Assembly (NCBI GenBank): GCA_003447895.1
Contig: DLYC01000011.1
Coordinates: 1-5,338, forward strand
Source of the DNA: Lachnospiraceae bacterium
GTDB lineage: Bacteria > Bacillota > Clostridia > Lachnospirales > Lachnospiraceae
Length of the DNA: 5,338 nucleotides
Direction of reading: 5' to 3'
In this document: positions 1 to 5,152 of the stretch, piece by piece
How positions within the stretch are numbered: the stretch's first letter is position 1
How the letters are laid out: every line of letters begins with the position of its first letter
Notes under the pieces: generated by a model
Seen by the model: only the letters and a program-made list of their open reading frames with translations
The model's database searches: none
Told to the model about the DNA's origin: nothing
Made by a program: the position numbers and the translations under genes

Positions 1-504
1 TCCATGCACATGCAGATCATGCAGAACGGCAAAGTAGCGCTGAACTTCTATACCATCGCGTTCATCCTGTGCTTCGGCATCGGCTACGGCGCCTATTACG
101 CCACGGCGGATATGCCGATCCCCATGGTGGCGGACTGTGCGGACTACGAAACTTACCGCTCGGGGAAATTCATCCCCGGCATCATGGGAACGCTGTTCTC
201 TCTGGTCGACAAGCTCGTCTCGAGCCTCTCGGCCACGGTCGTCGGCGTGGCGGTCACCATGATCGGACTGGATTCACTGCCGACCAAGACAACTCCCTAC
301 ACGCCCGGCATGAATGTGGTTGTCATCATTCTGTTCTGCATCGTGCCCATGTGCGCGTGGGCCCTTACCCTGTGGGCTATGACAGGGTATGAGCTGGACG
401 GAAAGCGTGTCAAAGAAATCCAGGAAGTCAACGGCAAGCGCCGCGAAGCGGTGGCGCAGGGCATGACGATCCGGGAGGCGATGGAAAAGTATCCGTCGAG
501 ATAA
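1..504 (+). CDS. GPH-family (MelB-like) sugar:cation symporter, C-terminal part
   Basis: The frame is open from base 1 and stops at TAA 502-504, giving the last 167 residues of a protein whose family is usually 450-500 residues, so about the C-terminal third is present. Three hydrophobic stretches are visible, roughly residues 14-32, 62-90 and 102-127, consistent with membrane helices. Between the first two lies a loop containing MVADCADYETYRSGK, which matches the conserved acidic loop (aD..dy...ktG) of glycoside-pentoside-hexuronide symporters. The charged tail YELDGKRVKEIQEVNGKRR is also typical of this family's cytoplasmic C-terminus. GPH carriers import sugars or glycosides with Na+ or H+ across the cytoplasmic membrane. 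The substrate cannot be read from this fragment, and no glycosidase neighbour is visible to help. Family call is confident; the true start lies upstream of the window. Confidence 0.88.
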   Translation, partial: SMHMQIMQNGKVALNFYTIAFILCFGIGYGAYYATADMPIPMVADCADYETYRSGKFIPGIMGTLFSLVDKLVSSLSATVVGVAVTMIGLDSLPTKTTPYTPGMNVVVIILFCIVPMCAWALTLWAMTGYELDGKRVKEIQEVNGKRREAVAQGMTIREAMEKYPSR

Positions 505-520
505 AATGTAATTATTCAGC

Positions 521-579
521 AGCCCTGTTCGGGCGATCCTTTTCGAGAGAAGAGCGGTCGCCCGGGCAGGGCTTTTTTT
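521..579 (+). terminator. Intrinsic terminator of the symporter gene
   Basis: An 18-base arm at 521-538 pairs with 556-573 throughout if G-U pairs are allowed, and the pairing can extend inward (539-544 with 549-554, one bulged base). Seven T residues follow at 573-579. The hairpin begins 16 bases after the symporter stop codon, as expected for a Rho-independent terminator. Confidence 0.9.
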
Positions 580-581
580 GC

Positions 582-602
582 GCATGTAGTGTTTGTACAT
601 GC
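582..602. promoter_or_regulatory. Operator-like perfect inverted repeat upstream of the HAD gene
   Basis: GCATGTA (582-588) and TACATGC (596-602) form a perfect 7-base inverted repeat separated by 7 bases. It covers the -35 region expected for the TATAAT box at 613-618, so a dimeric repressor bound here could block that promoter. This regulatory role is inferred from position and symmetry only; the binding protein is unknown. Confidence 0.4.
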
Positions 603-612
603 TTTAGTAATG

Positions 613-618
613 TATAAT
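613..618 (+). promoter_or_regulatory. -10 box of the HAD gene promoter
   Basis: A perfect TATAAT sits at 613-618, immediately preceded by TG, about 50 bases before the HAD start codon and after the symporter terminator. No good -35 hexamer lies at 16-18 bases upstream (the region reads TGTTTG at 590-595), so the promoter may need an activator or be weak. Confidence 0.5.
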
Positions 619-666
619 CGAAGAGGCGCACAGAAGATAAAGCTTAACAAAGCAGGAGAAATGATT

Positions 667-1341
667 ATGTATGTGATCTTTGATATGGACGGCGTGCTGG
701 TGGACTCGGAAGCCGCCTACCTGGCGGGGTATCTCCACGCCGCAAGGCTCTATGGTCTTCCGGAGAGCGACATGCGCGCCGCCGTAGGGCGCGCCGTGGG
801 CGTGGTCGATGCGATGGAGCGGCAGATCATGACGGAGACCTTCGGGCACCTGCCGCAGTTTGACCTGGAGAAGACCTACCGCGCCTGCAGGGACTATTTT
901 GCCGGTGTGGTCGAGAGCGGACAGATGGCCCTTAAGCCGGGGGCAAAGGAGATCCTGCGGCAGCTGAAAGCGAAGGGGATACCTGTCGGGCTCGCCTCGT
1001 CCTCGCCGCGCGCCATGATCGAAAAGGTTCTGGCCGGACATGATGTACTGCACTATTTTGATGCGGTCGTGAGCGGAGATATGGTGCGAAAAGGAAAGCC
1101 GGATCCGGAGATCTTTGTGCGCTGCGCGCAGGCACTGGGGATTTCGGCATCAAAATACAGCTCCGTCTACGTAATCGAGGACTCCCACAACGGAATCCGG
1201 GCGGCCTATGCGGCAGGAATGCAGCCTGTCATGGTGCCCGACCAGCTGCCTCCGACAGAGGAGATGCGGCAGAAGGCCGTGGCGATCCTGCCCTCCCTTT
1301 GCGAGCTGGAAAAATTTTTACACACGGCGTGGACTGTCTGA
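667..1341 (+). CDS. HAD-superfamily subfamily IA hydrolase (phosphatase / beta-phosphoglucomutase-like)
   Basis: A 224-residue protein with all four HAD motifs in order: motif I DMDGVLVDS (residues 6-14, nucleophile D6, acid/base D8), motif II serine S111 in LASSS, motif III lysine K144 in GKPDPEIF, and motif IV E171-D172 in VIEDSHNG. The helical region between motifs I and II (about 15-90) is the C1-type cap that sets substrate choice. The family transfers or removes phosphate from small cytosolic metabolites such as sugar phosphates; the substrate here cannot be told. AGGAG at 654-658 is 8 bases from ATG 667 but only 2 from ATG 661, so 667 is preferred; starting at 661 would add Met-Ile. 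Length is normal for CbbY/PgmB-like enzymes. It stands alone, preceded by its own -10 box, and has no convincing terminator after it. A sugar-related role beside the symporter is possible but unproven. Confidence 0.92.
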   Translation: MYVIFDMDGVLVDSEAAYLAGYLHAARLYGLPESDMRAAVGRAVGVVDAMERQIMTETFGHLPQFDLEKTYRACRDYFAGVVESGQMALKPGAKEILRQLKAKGIPVGLASSSPRAMIEKVLAGHDVLHYFDAVVSGDMVRKGKPDPEIFVRCAQALGISASKYSSVYVIEDSHNGIRAAYAAGMQPVMVPDQLPPTEEMRQKAVAILPSLCELEKFLHTAWTV

Positions 1342-1431
1342 CAGCCTTTCGTATATGAATACAGATGACAACAAAGCGGCGCTTCAATCGACCGCCGGAT
1401 ACAGAAAGAGCCCGGAAAAAGGGCAGATATA

Positions 1432-1463
1432 TTTGTCATCAGTGTTTCAGCAAAACTGACAAA
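1432..1463. promoter_or_regulatory. Inverted repeat overlapping the promoter of the SH3-domain gene
   Basis: TTTGTCA (1432-1438) and TGACAAA (1457-1463) are perfect inverted repeats, with a further GTTT/AAAC pairing inside (1444-1447 with 1453-1456). The element spans the -35 region and ends 4 bases before the TATAAT box at 1468, an operator-like position. As RNA it could instead be a hairpin at the 3' end of the HAD transcript, but no T-tract follows. Confidence 0.4.
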
Positions 1464-1473
1464 GGTATATAAT
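1445..1473 (+). promoter_or_regulatory. Promoter of the double-glycine SH3 protein gene
   Basis: A perfect TATAAT lies at 1468-1473, with a weak -35 (TTTCAG, 1445-1450) at the ideal 17-base spacing. A start near 1480 would give a leader of about 50 bases ending in the strong AAGGAGAA site at 1518-1525. Apart from this promoter, the inverted repeat over it and a weak 4-bp hairpin at 1410-1424, the 1342-1530 intergenic stretch shows nothing else. Confidence 0.6.
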
Positions 1474-1530
1474 AGAATCAGTCAGTAGTTTTTAAACATT
1501 TCAACACCAAACGAATTAAGGAGAACTACC

Positions 1531-1830
1531 ATGGAAGAAATGAACAAGGAAATGGAACTGGAGATGATCCCTCTTACAGACGAAGAAATCGCTGAGATCG
1601 ACGGCGGCGTAGCCGAAGCAGGCGGCTGGAGAGCATGCAGATGCGCAGTAAAGAAGAACTATCTTGCACTTCGCAATCACCCCAGCTACAAATATGAGAA
1701 CGAGATCGCCCGTATCTCCAGAGGCACTGTTTTCAGCGTAAAACCCAGCAAGAGAAGCGGCAATTATATCTGGGCTTCCTACGGCGGAAAGCAGGGCTGG
1801 GTTGACAGCAGATTCATTCAGTACTGCTGA
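1531..1830 (+). CDS. Double-glycine-leader protein with a bacterial SH3 domain (putative exported peptide)
   Basis: A 99-residue protein. The ATG is fixed by AAGGAG (1518-1523) 7 bases upstream. Residues 1-26 form an acidic leader ending LTDEEIAEIDGG. Counting back from cleavage after G26, the hydrophobic positions -4 (I23), -7 (I20) and -12 (L15) match the leader rule read by C39-peptidase ABC exporters. Residues about 38-97 resemble a bacterial SH3 (SH3b) domain: an ALRNHPS strand, a SRGTVFSV turn, and the IWASYGGKQGWVDSRFI end corresponding to the family's W..V...G..GWV...yl pattern. Cysteines at 36, 38 and 99 could form a disulfide in the roughly 73-residue mature product. SH3b domains often bind peptidoglycan or peptides, so a role at a cell surface is inferred. 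Arginine is coded mostly by AGA, unlike the neighbouring enzymes. No transporter or modification enzyme is visible nearby. It could be a bacteriocin-like protein, a signalling protein or a cell-wall binder. Confidence 0.8.
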   Translation: MEEMNKEMELEMIPLTDEEIAEIDGGVAEAGGWRACRCAVKKNYLALRNHPSYKYENEIARISRGTVFSVKPSKRSGNYIWASYGGKQGWVDSRFIQYC

Positions 1831-1857
1831 TCTTACCAAACTGAATAGAGCGAAGAG

Positions 1858-1891
1858 CCCCCTTTCGGCAGTTGCCGAAAGGGGGATTTTT
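1858..1891 (+). terminator. Intrinsic terminator of the SH3 protein gene
   Basis: A perfect 12-bp stem (1858-1869 with 1874-1885, C5T3CGGC against its complement) closes a 4-base loop and is followed by five T residues at 1887-1891. It begins 27 bases after the stop codon and makes the SH3 protein gene a single-gene unit. Confidence 0.92.
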
Positions 1892-1900
1892 GTCTATAAT
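1872..1900 (+). promoter_or_regulatory. Promoter of the PHP phosphatase gene, nested in the preceding terminator
   Basis: TTGCCG (1872-1877, four of six matches to TTGACA) and a perfect TATAAT (1895-1900) are separated by exactly 17 bases. The -35 hexamer lies in the loop and right arm of the terminator hairpin and the -10 directly follows its T-tract. A start near 1907 gives a leader of about 80 bases, in which TTCCTG/CAGGAA (1947-1961) can form a small hairpin just before the AAAGGAAAG ribosome site at 1976-1984. Confidence 0.6.
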
Positions 1901-1988
1901 CGTTTGGGGCGCGGGACCTGTTCTGTCGGGGAATTTCTTGTTTTTCTTCCTGCTGCAGGAAAATGTCCGCCTTACAAAGGAAAGAAGC

Positions 1989-2756
1989 ATGATCGCAAAC
2001 TATCACACACATACGTACAGATGCCGCCACGCCGACGGGACAGAGAGGGAATACGTGGAGAAAGCCATTGAAGGGGGCCTCAAGATCCTCGGGTTTTCGG
2101 ACCACACGCCGCAGGTCTACCCGAACGGCTATCAGTGTCCGGTCAAAATGGAGCCCCGCGAGCTGGAGGGCTACGTGGACACGATCCTCGACCTGAAGAG
2201 GGAATATAAGGATGACATAGAGATTCACCTGGGGCTTGAAGTGGAATATCTCTACACGCTGTGGGAGCCGCTCCTTCGGCTTTTGGAGCCCTATCCGATC
2301 GAATATATGATCCTGGGACAGCATTATCTGGGAAACGGAATCGATGTGCCGTTCTGCGGCGCGCCCACTTACGACAATGAGTCGCTCCAGGCCTACTGCA
2401 GGCAGACGCGGGAAGCCCTGGAGACAGGAAAGTTTTTGTACTTCGCACACCCGGACGTAATGTGGTTTCTGGGCTCGGACGACGTGTACACAGAGGAGAT
2501 GACCGCACTGTGCAGATACTGCCGCGAAGCGGACATCCCGCTTGAGATCAACCTGCTGGGCGTCAGAGAAGACAGAAATTATCCCCGTAAACTCTTCTGG
2601 GACATTGCGGCCAGGGAGGGAAACAGCGTGATCTACGGCTCTGATGCTCATCACGCGGACCACGTGTACTCGCCGGAAGTGATCGCAAAGGCGGACCGCT
2701 TTGTCGAGCGGTGCGGAATCCCGAGAGAGAGAATCCTCGATGTGATGGAAATATAA
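1989..2756 (+). CDS. PHP-family phosphatase, histidinol-phosphatase-like (HisJ/HisK type)
   Basis: A 255-residue cytosolic enzyme with the PHP-domain metal-binding pattern: HTH at residues 6-8, H14 in CRHADGT, D38-H39 in GFSDHTP, E84/E86 in GLEVEY, H112 in GQHY, H154 in AHPD, and D219/H221 in YGSDAHH. These residues hold the two- or three-metal centre that cleaves phosphomonoesters. The opening (HTHTYRCRHADGTEREYV) and overall length match the histidinol-phosphatase branch, which converts L-histidinol phosphate to histidinol in histidine synthesis. ATG 1989 is chosen because AAAGGAAAG (1976-1984) lies at proper spacing and the first catalytic histidine comes six residues later; the open frame upstream has no support. 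No other his gene is adjacent, so the physiological substrate could be another phosphate ester. It appears monocistronic, with a promoter at 1872-1900 and a terminator straight after its stop. Confidence 0.88.
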   Translation: MIANYHTHTYRCRHADGTEREYVEKAIEGGLKILGFSDHTPQVYPNGYQCPVKMEPRELEGYVDTILDLKREYKDDIEIHLGLEVEYLYTLWEPLLRLLEPYPIEYMILGQHYLGNGIDVPFCGAPTYDNESLQAYCRQTREALETGKFLYFAHPDVMWFLGSDDVYTEEMTALCRYCREADIPLEINLLGVREDRNYPRKLFWDIAAREGNSVIYGSDAHHADHVYSPEVIAKADRFVERCGIPRERILDVMEI

Positions 2757-2760
2757 GAAA

Positions 2761-2806
2761 AGAGGCCGCCGGCCGGAGCAACAAATCGCTCCGGCCGGCG
2801 GTCTTT
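2761..2806. terminator. Bidirectional terminator between convergent genes
   Basis: A 14-bp perfect GC-rich stem (2766-2779 with 2788-2801), extended by A-T, G-C and G-U pairs to 2761/2806, encloses an 8-base loop. It is followed by TCTTTCTT on the plus strand and by a CCTCTTTTCTT run on the minus strand, so it can end both the PHP gene (stop 2754-2756) and the dipeptidase gene (stop 2808-2810). Only 51 bases separate the two stop codons. Confidence 0.9.
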
Positions 2807-2807
2807 C

Positions 2808-4376
2808 TTACGCATCTGATCTTGCATACGCGTTCTTCATATGATTGGAGGCAGTATGGAGAACCTTGCCGAGGACATCGGAAGTCTCTCTCTGCAGCAT
2901 CTGCGAGAGCGCCTCATTGGCAGAGTCAATGACGGACTGGGGGTCAGACCTGACCCCGGTGACTTCCGCCGCAAGGCGGTCCGCCTCGTTCAGGATCCGG
3001 TGCGCCTGGGACATCACCTTGATCTGGTAGCGCTCGATGTGGATCTTGCAGGCCGCAGAATGCGCGTCCGCCAGCGCGCCGATCAGCCGGCAGTTCCAGT
3101 AGAAGCTGCCTGTGTCGACCGCCTCATTCGTTGTGGACAGATAAGCAGGCACTTTGGCCGTGTTCGTGTAGAACGGCACAAACGTGTTGAACACATTGGA
3201 GCCAAAAGTCAGCCACTCCACAGCTCTGACCGCCTCAGGCACATAGGGCCTCAGCTGTAAAAGCGCGAGAAAATCCGTCCTGTTGACGCCGATCGACCGG
3301 TAAGCGCCCTTCATGGAGAGGTCTCCGCTTTCCCGATAGGGATCGTAAGGTGTCCCCTGGAAATGGCTGGAGAGAATATACTTGACATCCTCGACCGTGA
3401 TCCTGCGCTCCGGCTTCAGGCTCCACGGAAGGTCATTGTCGCAGGGCCCGTACTCGGCATCCGGTCCGTCCCACTTCGCTGTTCTCGGGTTGAAATAGCG
3501 AAGCATATACCATGCCCTCGGCGTGTTATACACGTGGTCCGCATCCGACTGCGTTCCGAAAGCGAGCCTGGGGTTGAATGCGCCGTCCATATTCAGATCC
3601 AGATGATTCTCGGAAATAAACTCTCTCAGATCCGCGCTGCAAAGGTGATTCACACCCTCCCCAAATGCGTCGTCCAGGTCAAAGCTGTCAATACCCGACT
3701 CGTTGGGCATCACGACGTACTGATCGTCGGGCACCCTCTTGGCGATCCAGTGGTGTCCGCCCAGCGTCTCCATCCACCAGATCTCATTGACATCCGAAAA
3801 AGCAATGCCGTTCATCTCGTAAGTTCCGTACTTCTCCAAAAGACTTGCGGTGCGAAGGACTCCCTCGCGGGCACTGTGAATGTAAGGAAGGACGAGGGTC
3901 ACAAGATCTTCTTCGCCAATGCCGCCGGGCTGGGCAGATTCTGAATTTGTATCGGCGCCGTCGGCGGAACCGGTGTCCATGCAGTCGCTGTGGTCGACGG
4001 ATTCGGTGTTCATGCTGTTGCTGTGGTCGACGGCAGGCTTGTACACGACCAACGGGTCTGCGCCGAGCACCCTCTCATTCGAAGCAATTGTCTCTGTGGC
4101 GGTCATGGCCACGTTGGCTTCATTGACGCCGGCGCCGGCCCAGATTCCTTCTCCCTCCAGGGCGTTGGGAACGGCGGAGTAGCGCATCGGATTGTCGGGA
4201 AGATCGATTCGGACATGGCTGATCACGGATTCGTAGTGGCGGGGCTGGTCCTTGGGCATGACAATTGTGAGTTTCTTGGGTGTAAAACGGCCGGCAGAGG
4301 AATCGTCGTTTCTGGCGATCATAGTGGAGCCGTCATAACTTGCTTTTCTGCCTACGAGCAGGGTTGTACATGGCAT
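2808..4376 (-). CDS. pepD: C69 (U34) family dipeptidase, PepD-like
   Basis: A 522-residue Ntn-hydrolase peptidase. The N-terminus MPCTTLLVGRKASYDGST followed by MIARNDDSS is the hallmark of family C69: C3 is the expected nucleophile and must be exposed by removing just two residues, a very short propeptide. Further family-like segments are the GIWAGAGVNEANVAMTATET block (about 77-96), PGGIGEEDLVTLVLPYIHSA (150-169) and DVNEIWWMETLGGHHW (195-210). These enzymes hydrolyse a wide range of dipeptides in the cytoplasm; no signal peptide is seen. ATG 4376-4374 has AAAGAGGT (4392-4385 on the minus strand) at good spacing. Compared with the usual family sequence, a Ser/Asp/His/Met-rich insert (about 116-149) interrupts the stretch before PGGIGEED and contains an 11-residue tandem duplication. 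The symbol follows lactobacillus C69 enzymes, not the unrelated E. coli M20 PepD. It ends against the bidirectional terminator and has no operon partner in view. Its promoter is unclear; TATACA on the minus strand (4420-4415) is the best -10 candidate. Confidence 0.93.
   Translation of the reverse strand: MPCTTLLVGRKASYDGSTMIARNDDSSAGRFTPKKLTIVMPKDQPRHYESVISHVRIDLPDNPMRYSAVPNALEGEGIWAGAGVNEANVAMTATETIASNERVLGADPLVVYKPAVDHSNSMNTESVDHSDCMDTGSADGADTNSESAQPGGIGEEDLVTLVLPYIHSAREGVLRTASLLEKYGTYEMNGIAFSDVNEIWWMETLGGHHWIAKRVPDDQYVVMPNESGIDSFDLDDAFGEGVNHLCSADLREFISENHLDLNMDGAFNPRLAFGTQSDADHVYNTPRAWYMLRYFNPRTAKWDGPDAEYGPCDNDLPWSLKPERRITVEDVKYILSSHFQGTPYDPYRESGDLSMKGAYRSIGVNRTDFLALLQLRPYVPEAVRAVEWLTFGSNVFNTFVPFYTNTAKVPAYLSTTNEAVDTGSFYWNCRLIGALADAHSAACKIHIERYQIKVMSQAHRILNEADRLAAEVTGVRSDPQSVIDSANEALSQMLQRETSDVLGKVLHTASNHMKNAYARSDA
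3974..4039 (-). repeat. 33-base in-frame tandem duplication inside the dipeptidase gene
   Basis: Two adjacent 33-base units (3974-4006 and 4007-4039) share long identical blocks, notably GCTGTGGTCGACGG. In the minus-strand reading frame they encode VDHSNSMNTES and VDHSDCMDTGS, residues 116-137 of the dipeptidase. A third, more degraded unit (ADGADTNSESA) may follow. The length is a multiple of three, so the reading frame is kept. The duplication sits in a hydrophilic stretch, probably a surface loop. Confidence 0.8.
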
Positions 4377-4513
4377 ATTGCGGTACCTCTTTTCTTGTGC
4401 TTGTTTCTATTGGATGTATAAGGCGTATCAGACGCGGAATTCCCTGCCCTCTGCGAAAAGGCAAGCGGCGGGCAGTTCCTCTCAGAGGGACCCGGACTCT
4501 CCCGATACAGGAA

Positions 4514-4544
4514 TTGACGTCCCCCGAGATAACCATGATATGCT
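4514..4544 (+). promoter_or_regulatory. Weak candidate plus-strand promoter in the dipeptidase-to-array gap
   Basis: TTGACG (4514-4519) and TATGCT (4539-4544, preceded by an extended-minus-10 TG at 4536-4537) are 19 bases apart, longer than ideal. The rest of 4377-4639 holds the dipeptidase ribosome site, a 7-bp inverted repeat CCCTCTG/CAGAGGG (4447-4453 with 4483-4489), the TATAAT at 4574 and the hairpin at 4594-4619. No protein gene is convincing in this gap. Confidence 0.25.
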
Positions 4545-4573
4545 TTTTGGAAGAAAAATACAACTTGTGGGTG

Positions 4574-4579
4574 TATAAT
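4574..4579 (+). promoter_or_regulatory. TATAAT box reading into the 94-base repeat array
   Basis: A perfect TATAAT preceded by TG lies 61 bases before the first 37-base element. A transcript starting near 4586 would carry the hairpin at 4594-4619 and then the whole array. No recognisable -35 hexamer lies at 16-18 bases upstream (the region is A-rich), so this is a candidate only. Confidence 0.4.
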
Positions 4580-4593
4580 GGGCTTGTTCCCGG

Positions 4594-4619
4594 CCGGAGG
4601 GGCGAGTGCTTCCTTCCGG
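4594..4619 (+). other. Hairpin just upstream of the repeat array
   Basis: Bases 4594-4601 (CCGGAGGG) pair with 4612-4619 (CCTTCCGG) as eight consecutive pairs including one G-U, around a 10-base loop. No T-tract follows, so it is not an intrinsic terminator. It would be the first structure in any RNA starting at the 4574 TATAAT. Confidence 0.4.
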
Positions 4620-4639
4620 TTATGGAGAAATCGGGGAAC

Positions 4640-5052
4640 TACGGAGGAAAAGAAGAAAATCGCGAATATCTCCGTACGAACAGCCGGCAACCGGCTGCAA
4701 AGGACGTCGGTTGAAAGCCTGAGAGCCGGAAATTACGGAGGAATTGAAGAAAATCGCGAATATCTCCGTAGTGTCGGCTTCCACCAGCCCCTGAAATCGG
4801 TGTAGAAAAGAGGTGAGAATCAGAAATTACGGAGGAATTGAAGAAAATCGCGAATATCTCCGTACGAACAGCCGGCGATCGGCCGCAAAGGGCTTCACCT
4901 GAAAGCCTGAGAATCAGAAATTACGGAGGAATTGAAGAGAATCGTGAATATCTCCGTAAAATCTGCCGGCAACCGGCCACGAAGGACGCTATCTGAAAGT
5001 CTGAGAGCCGGAAATTACGGAGGAAACGGAGAAAATTTGCCATTTCTCCGTA
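4640..5052. repeat. Tandem array of five 37-base palindrome-ended elements with exact 94-base period
   Basis: Five copies of a 37-base element occupy 4640-4676, 4734-4770, 4828-4864, 4922-4958 and 5016-5052; each start is exactly 94 bases after the last. All begin TACGGAG and end CTCCGTA, a perfect 7-bp inverted repeat. Copies 2 and 3 are identical, copy 4 differs at two loop bases, copy 1 at two positions near the left stem, and copy 5 has a rebuilt interior. In copies 2-4 the stem extends by a G-U pair and, past one A-A mismatch, ATT/AAT. The 57-base segments between elements are related to each other (all end near GAGA..C.GAAAT) except for the first two-thirds of the second, which has diverged yet keeps its length. 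The segments also contain a small GC-rich hairpin. No T-tract follows any element. This could be a multi-hairpin RNA or an array of protein-binding DNA sites; the function is unknown. Confidence 0.92.
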
Positions 5053-5096
5053 AAATGGAAAAAGTACTAAGAATCCTATCACTATCTGTACAAATC

Positions 5097-5102
5097 TTGA
5101 CA
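5097..5102 (+). promoter_or_regulatory. Perfect -35-like TTGACA between the array and the last gene
   Basis: TTGACA lies 50 bases before the GTG start at 5153, but at 16-18 bases downstream there is only CAGTTC-like sequence, so no -10 partner supports it. The 5053-5152 stretch is AT-rich and otherwise holds only the ribosome site. Either this is an activator-dependent promoter or the gene is read from upstream through the array. Confidence 0.25.
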
Positions 5103-5152
5103 AACAAATCTTAACTAATCAGTTCACACATCAAATCTAAAAGGAGAATATC

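Noticed and set aside
589..666. N-terminal extension of the HAD protein to ATG 589
   Set aside because: The extension covers the -10 box and the ribosome binding site; motif I sits at the expected distance from ATG 667.
1410..1424. Intrinsic terminator of the HAD gene (GCCC/GGGC hairpin)
   Set aside because: The stem is only 4 bp and is followed by AGATATATTTG without a T-run.
1833..2663. 276-residue minus-strand open frame opposite the PHP gene
   Set aside because: It is fully antisense to a gene with all catalytic motifs, has no recognisable domain, and runs through the terminator at 1858-1891.
3363..3944. 193-residue plus-strand open frame inside the dipeptidase gene
   Set aside because: It is a shadow of the strongly conserved minus-strand C69 gene, without a ribosome site or recognisable motifs.
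4447..4489. Attenuator or riboswitch in the dipeptidase leader (CCCTCTG/CAGAGGG)
   Set aside because: A single 7-bp pairing across a 29-base loop, with no T-tract and no known riboswitch core, is not enough support.
4640..5052. CRISPR array (37-base repeats with regular spacers)
   Set aside because: The 57-base segments between repeats are related to each other instead of unique, are longer than usual spacers, and no cas gene is visible.
4340..5114. Open frames of 60-124 residues through the array and its upstream gap, both strands
   Set aside because: They have no ribosome sites, switch frame at every repeat because the period is 94, and simply reflect the repeat sequence.
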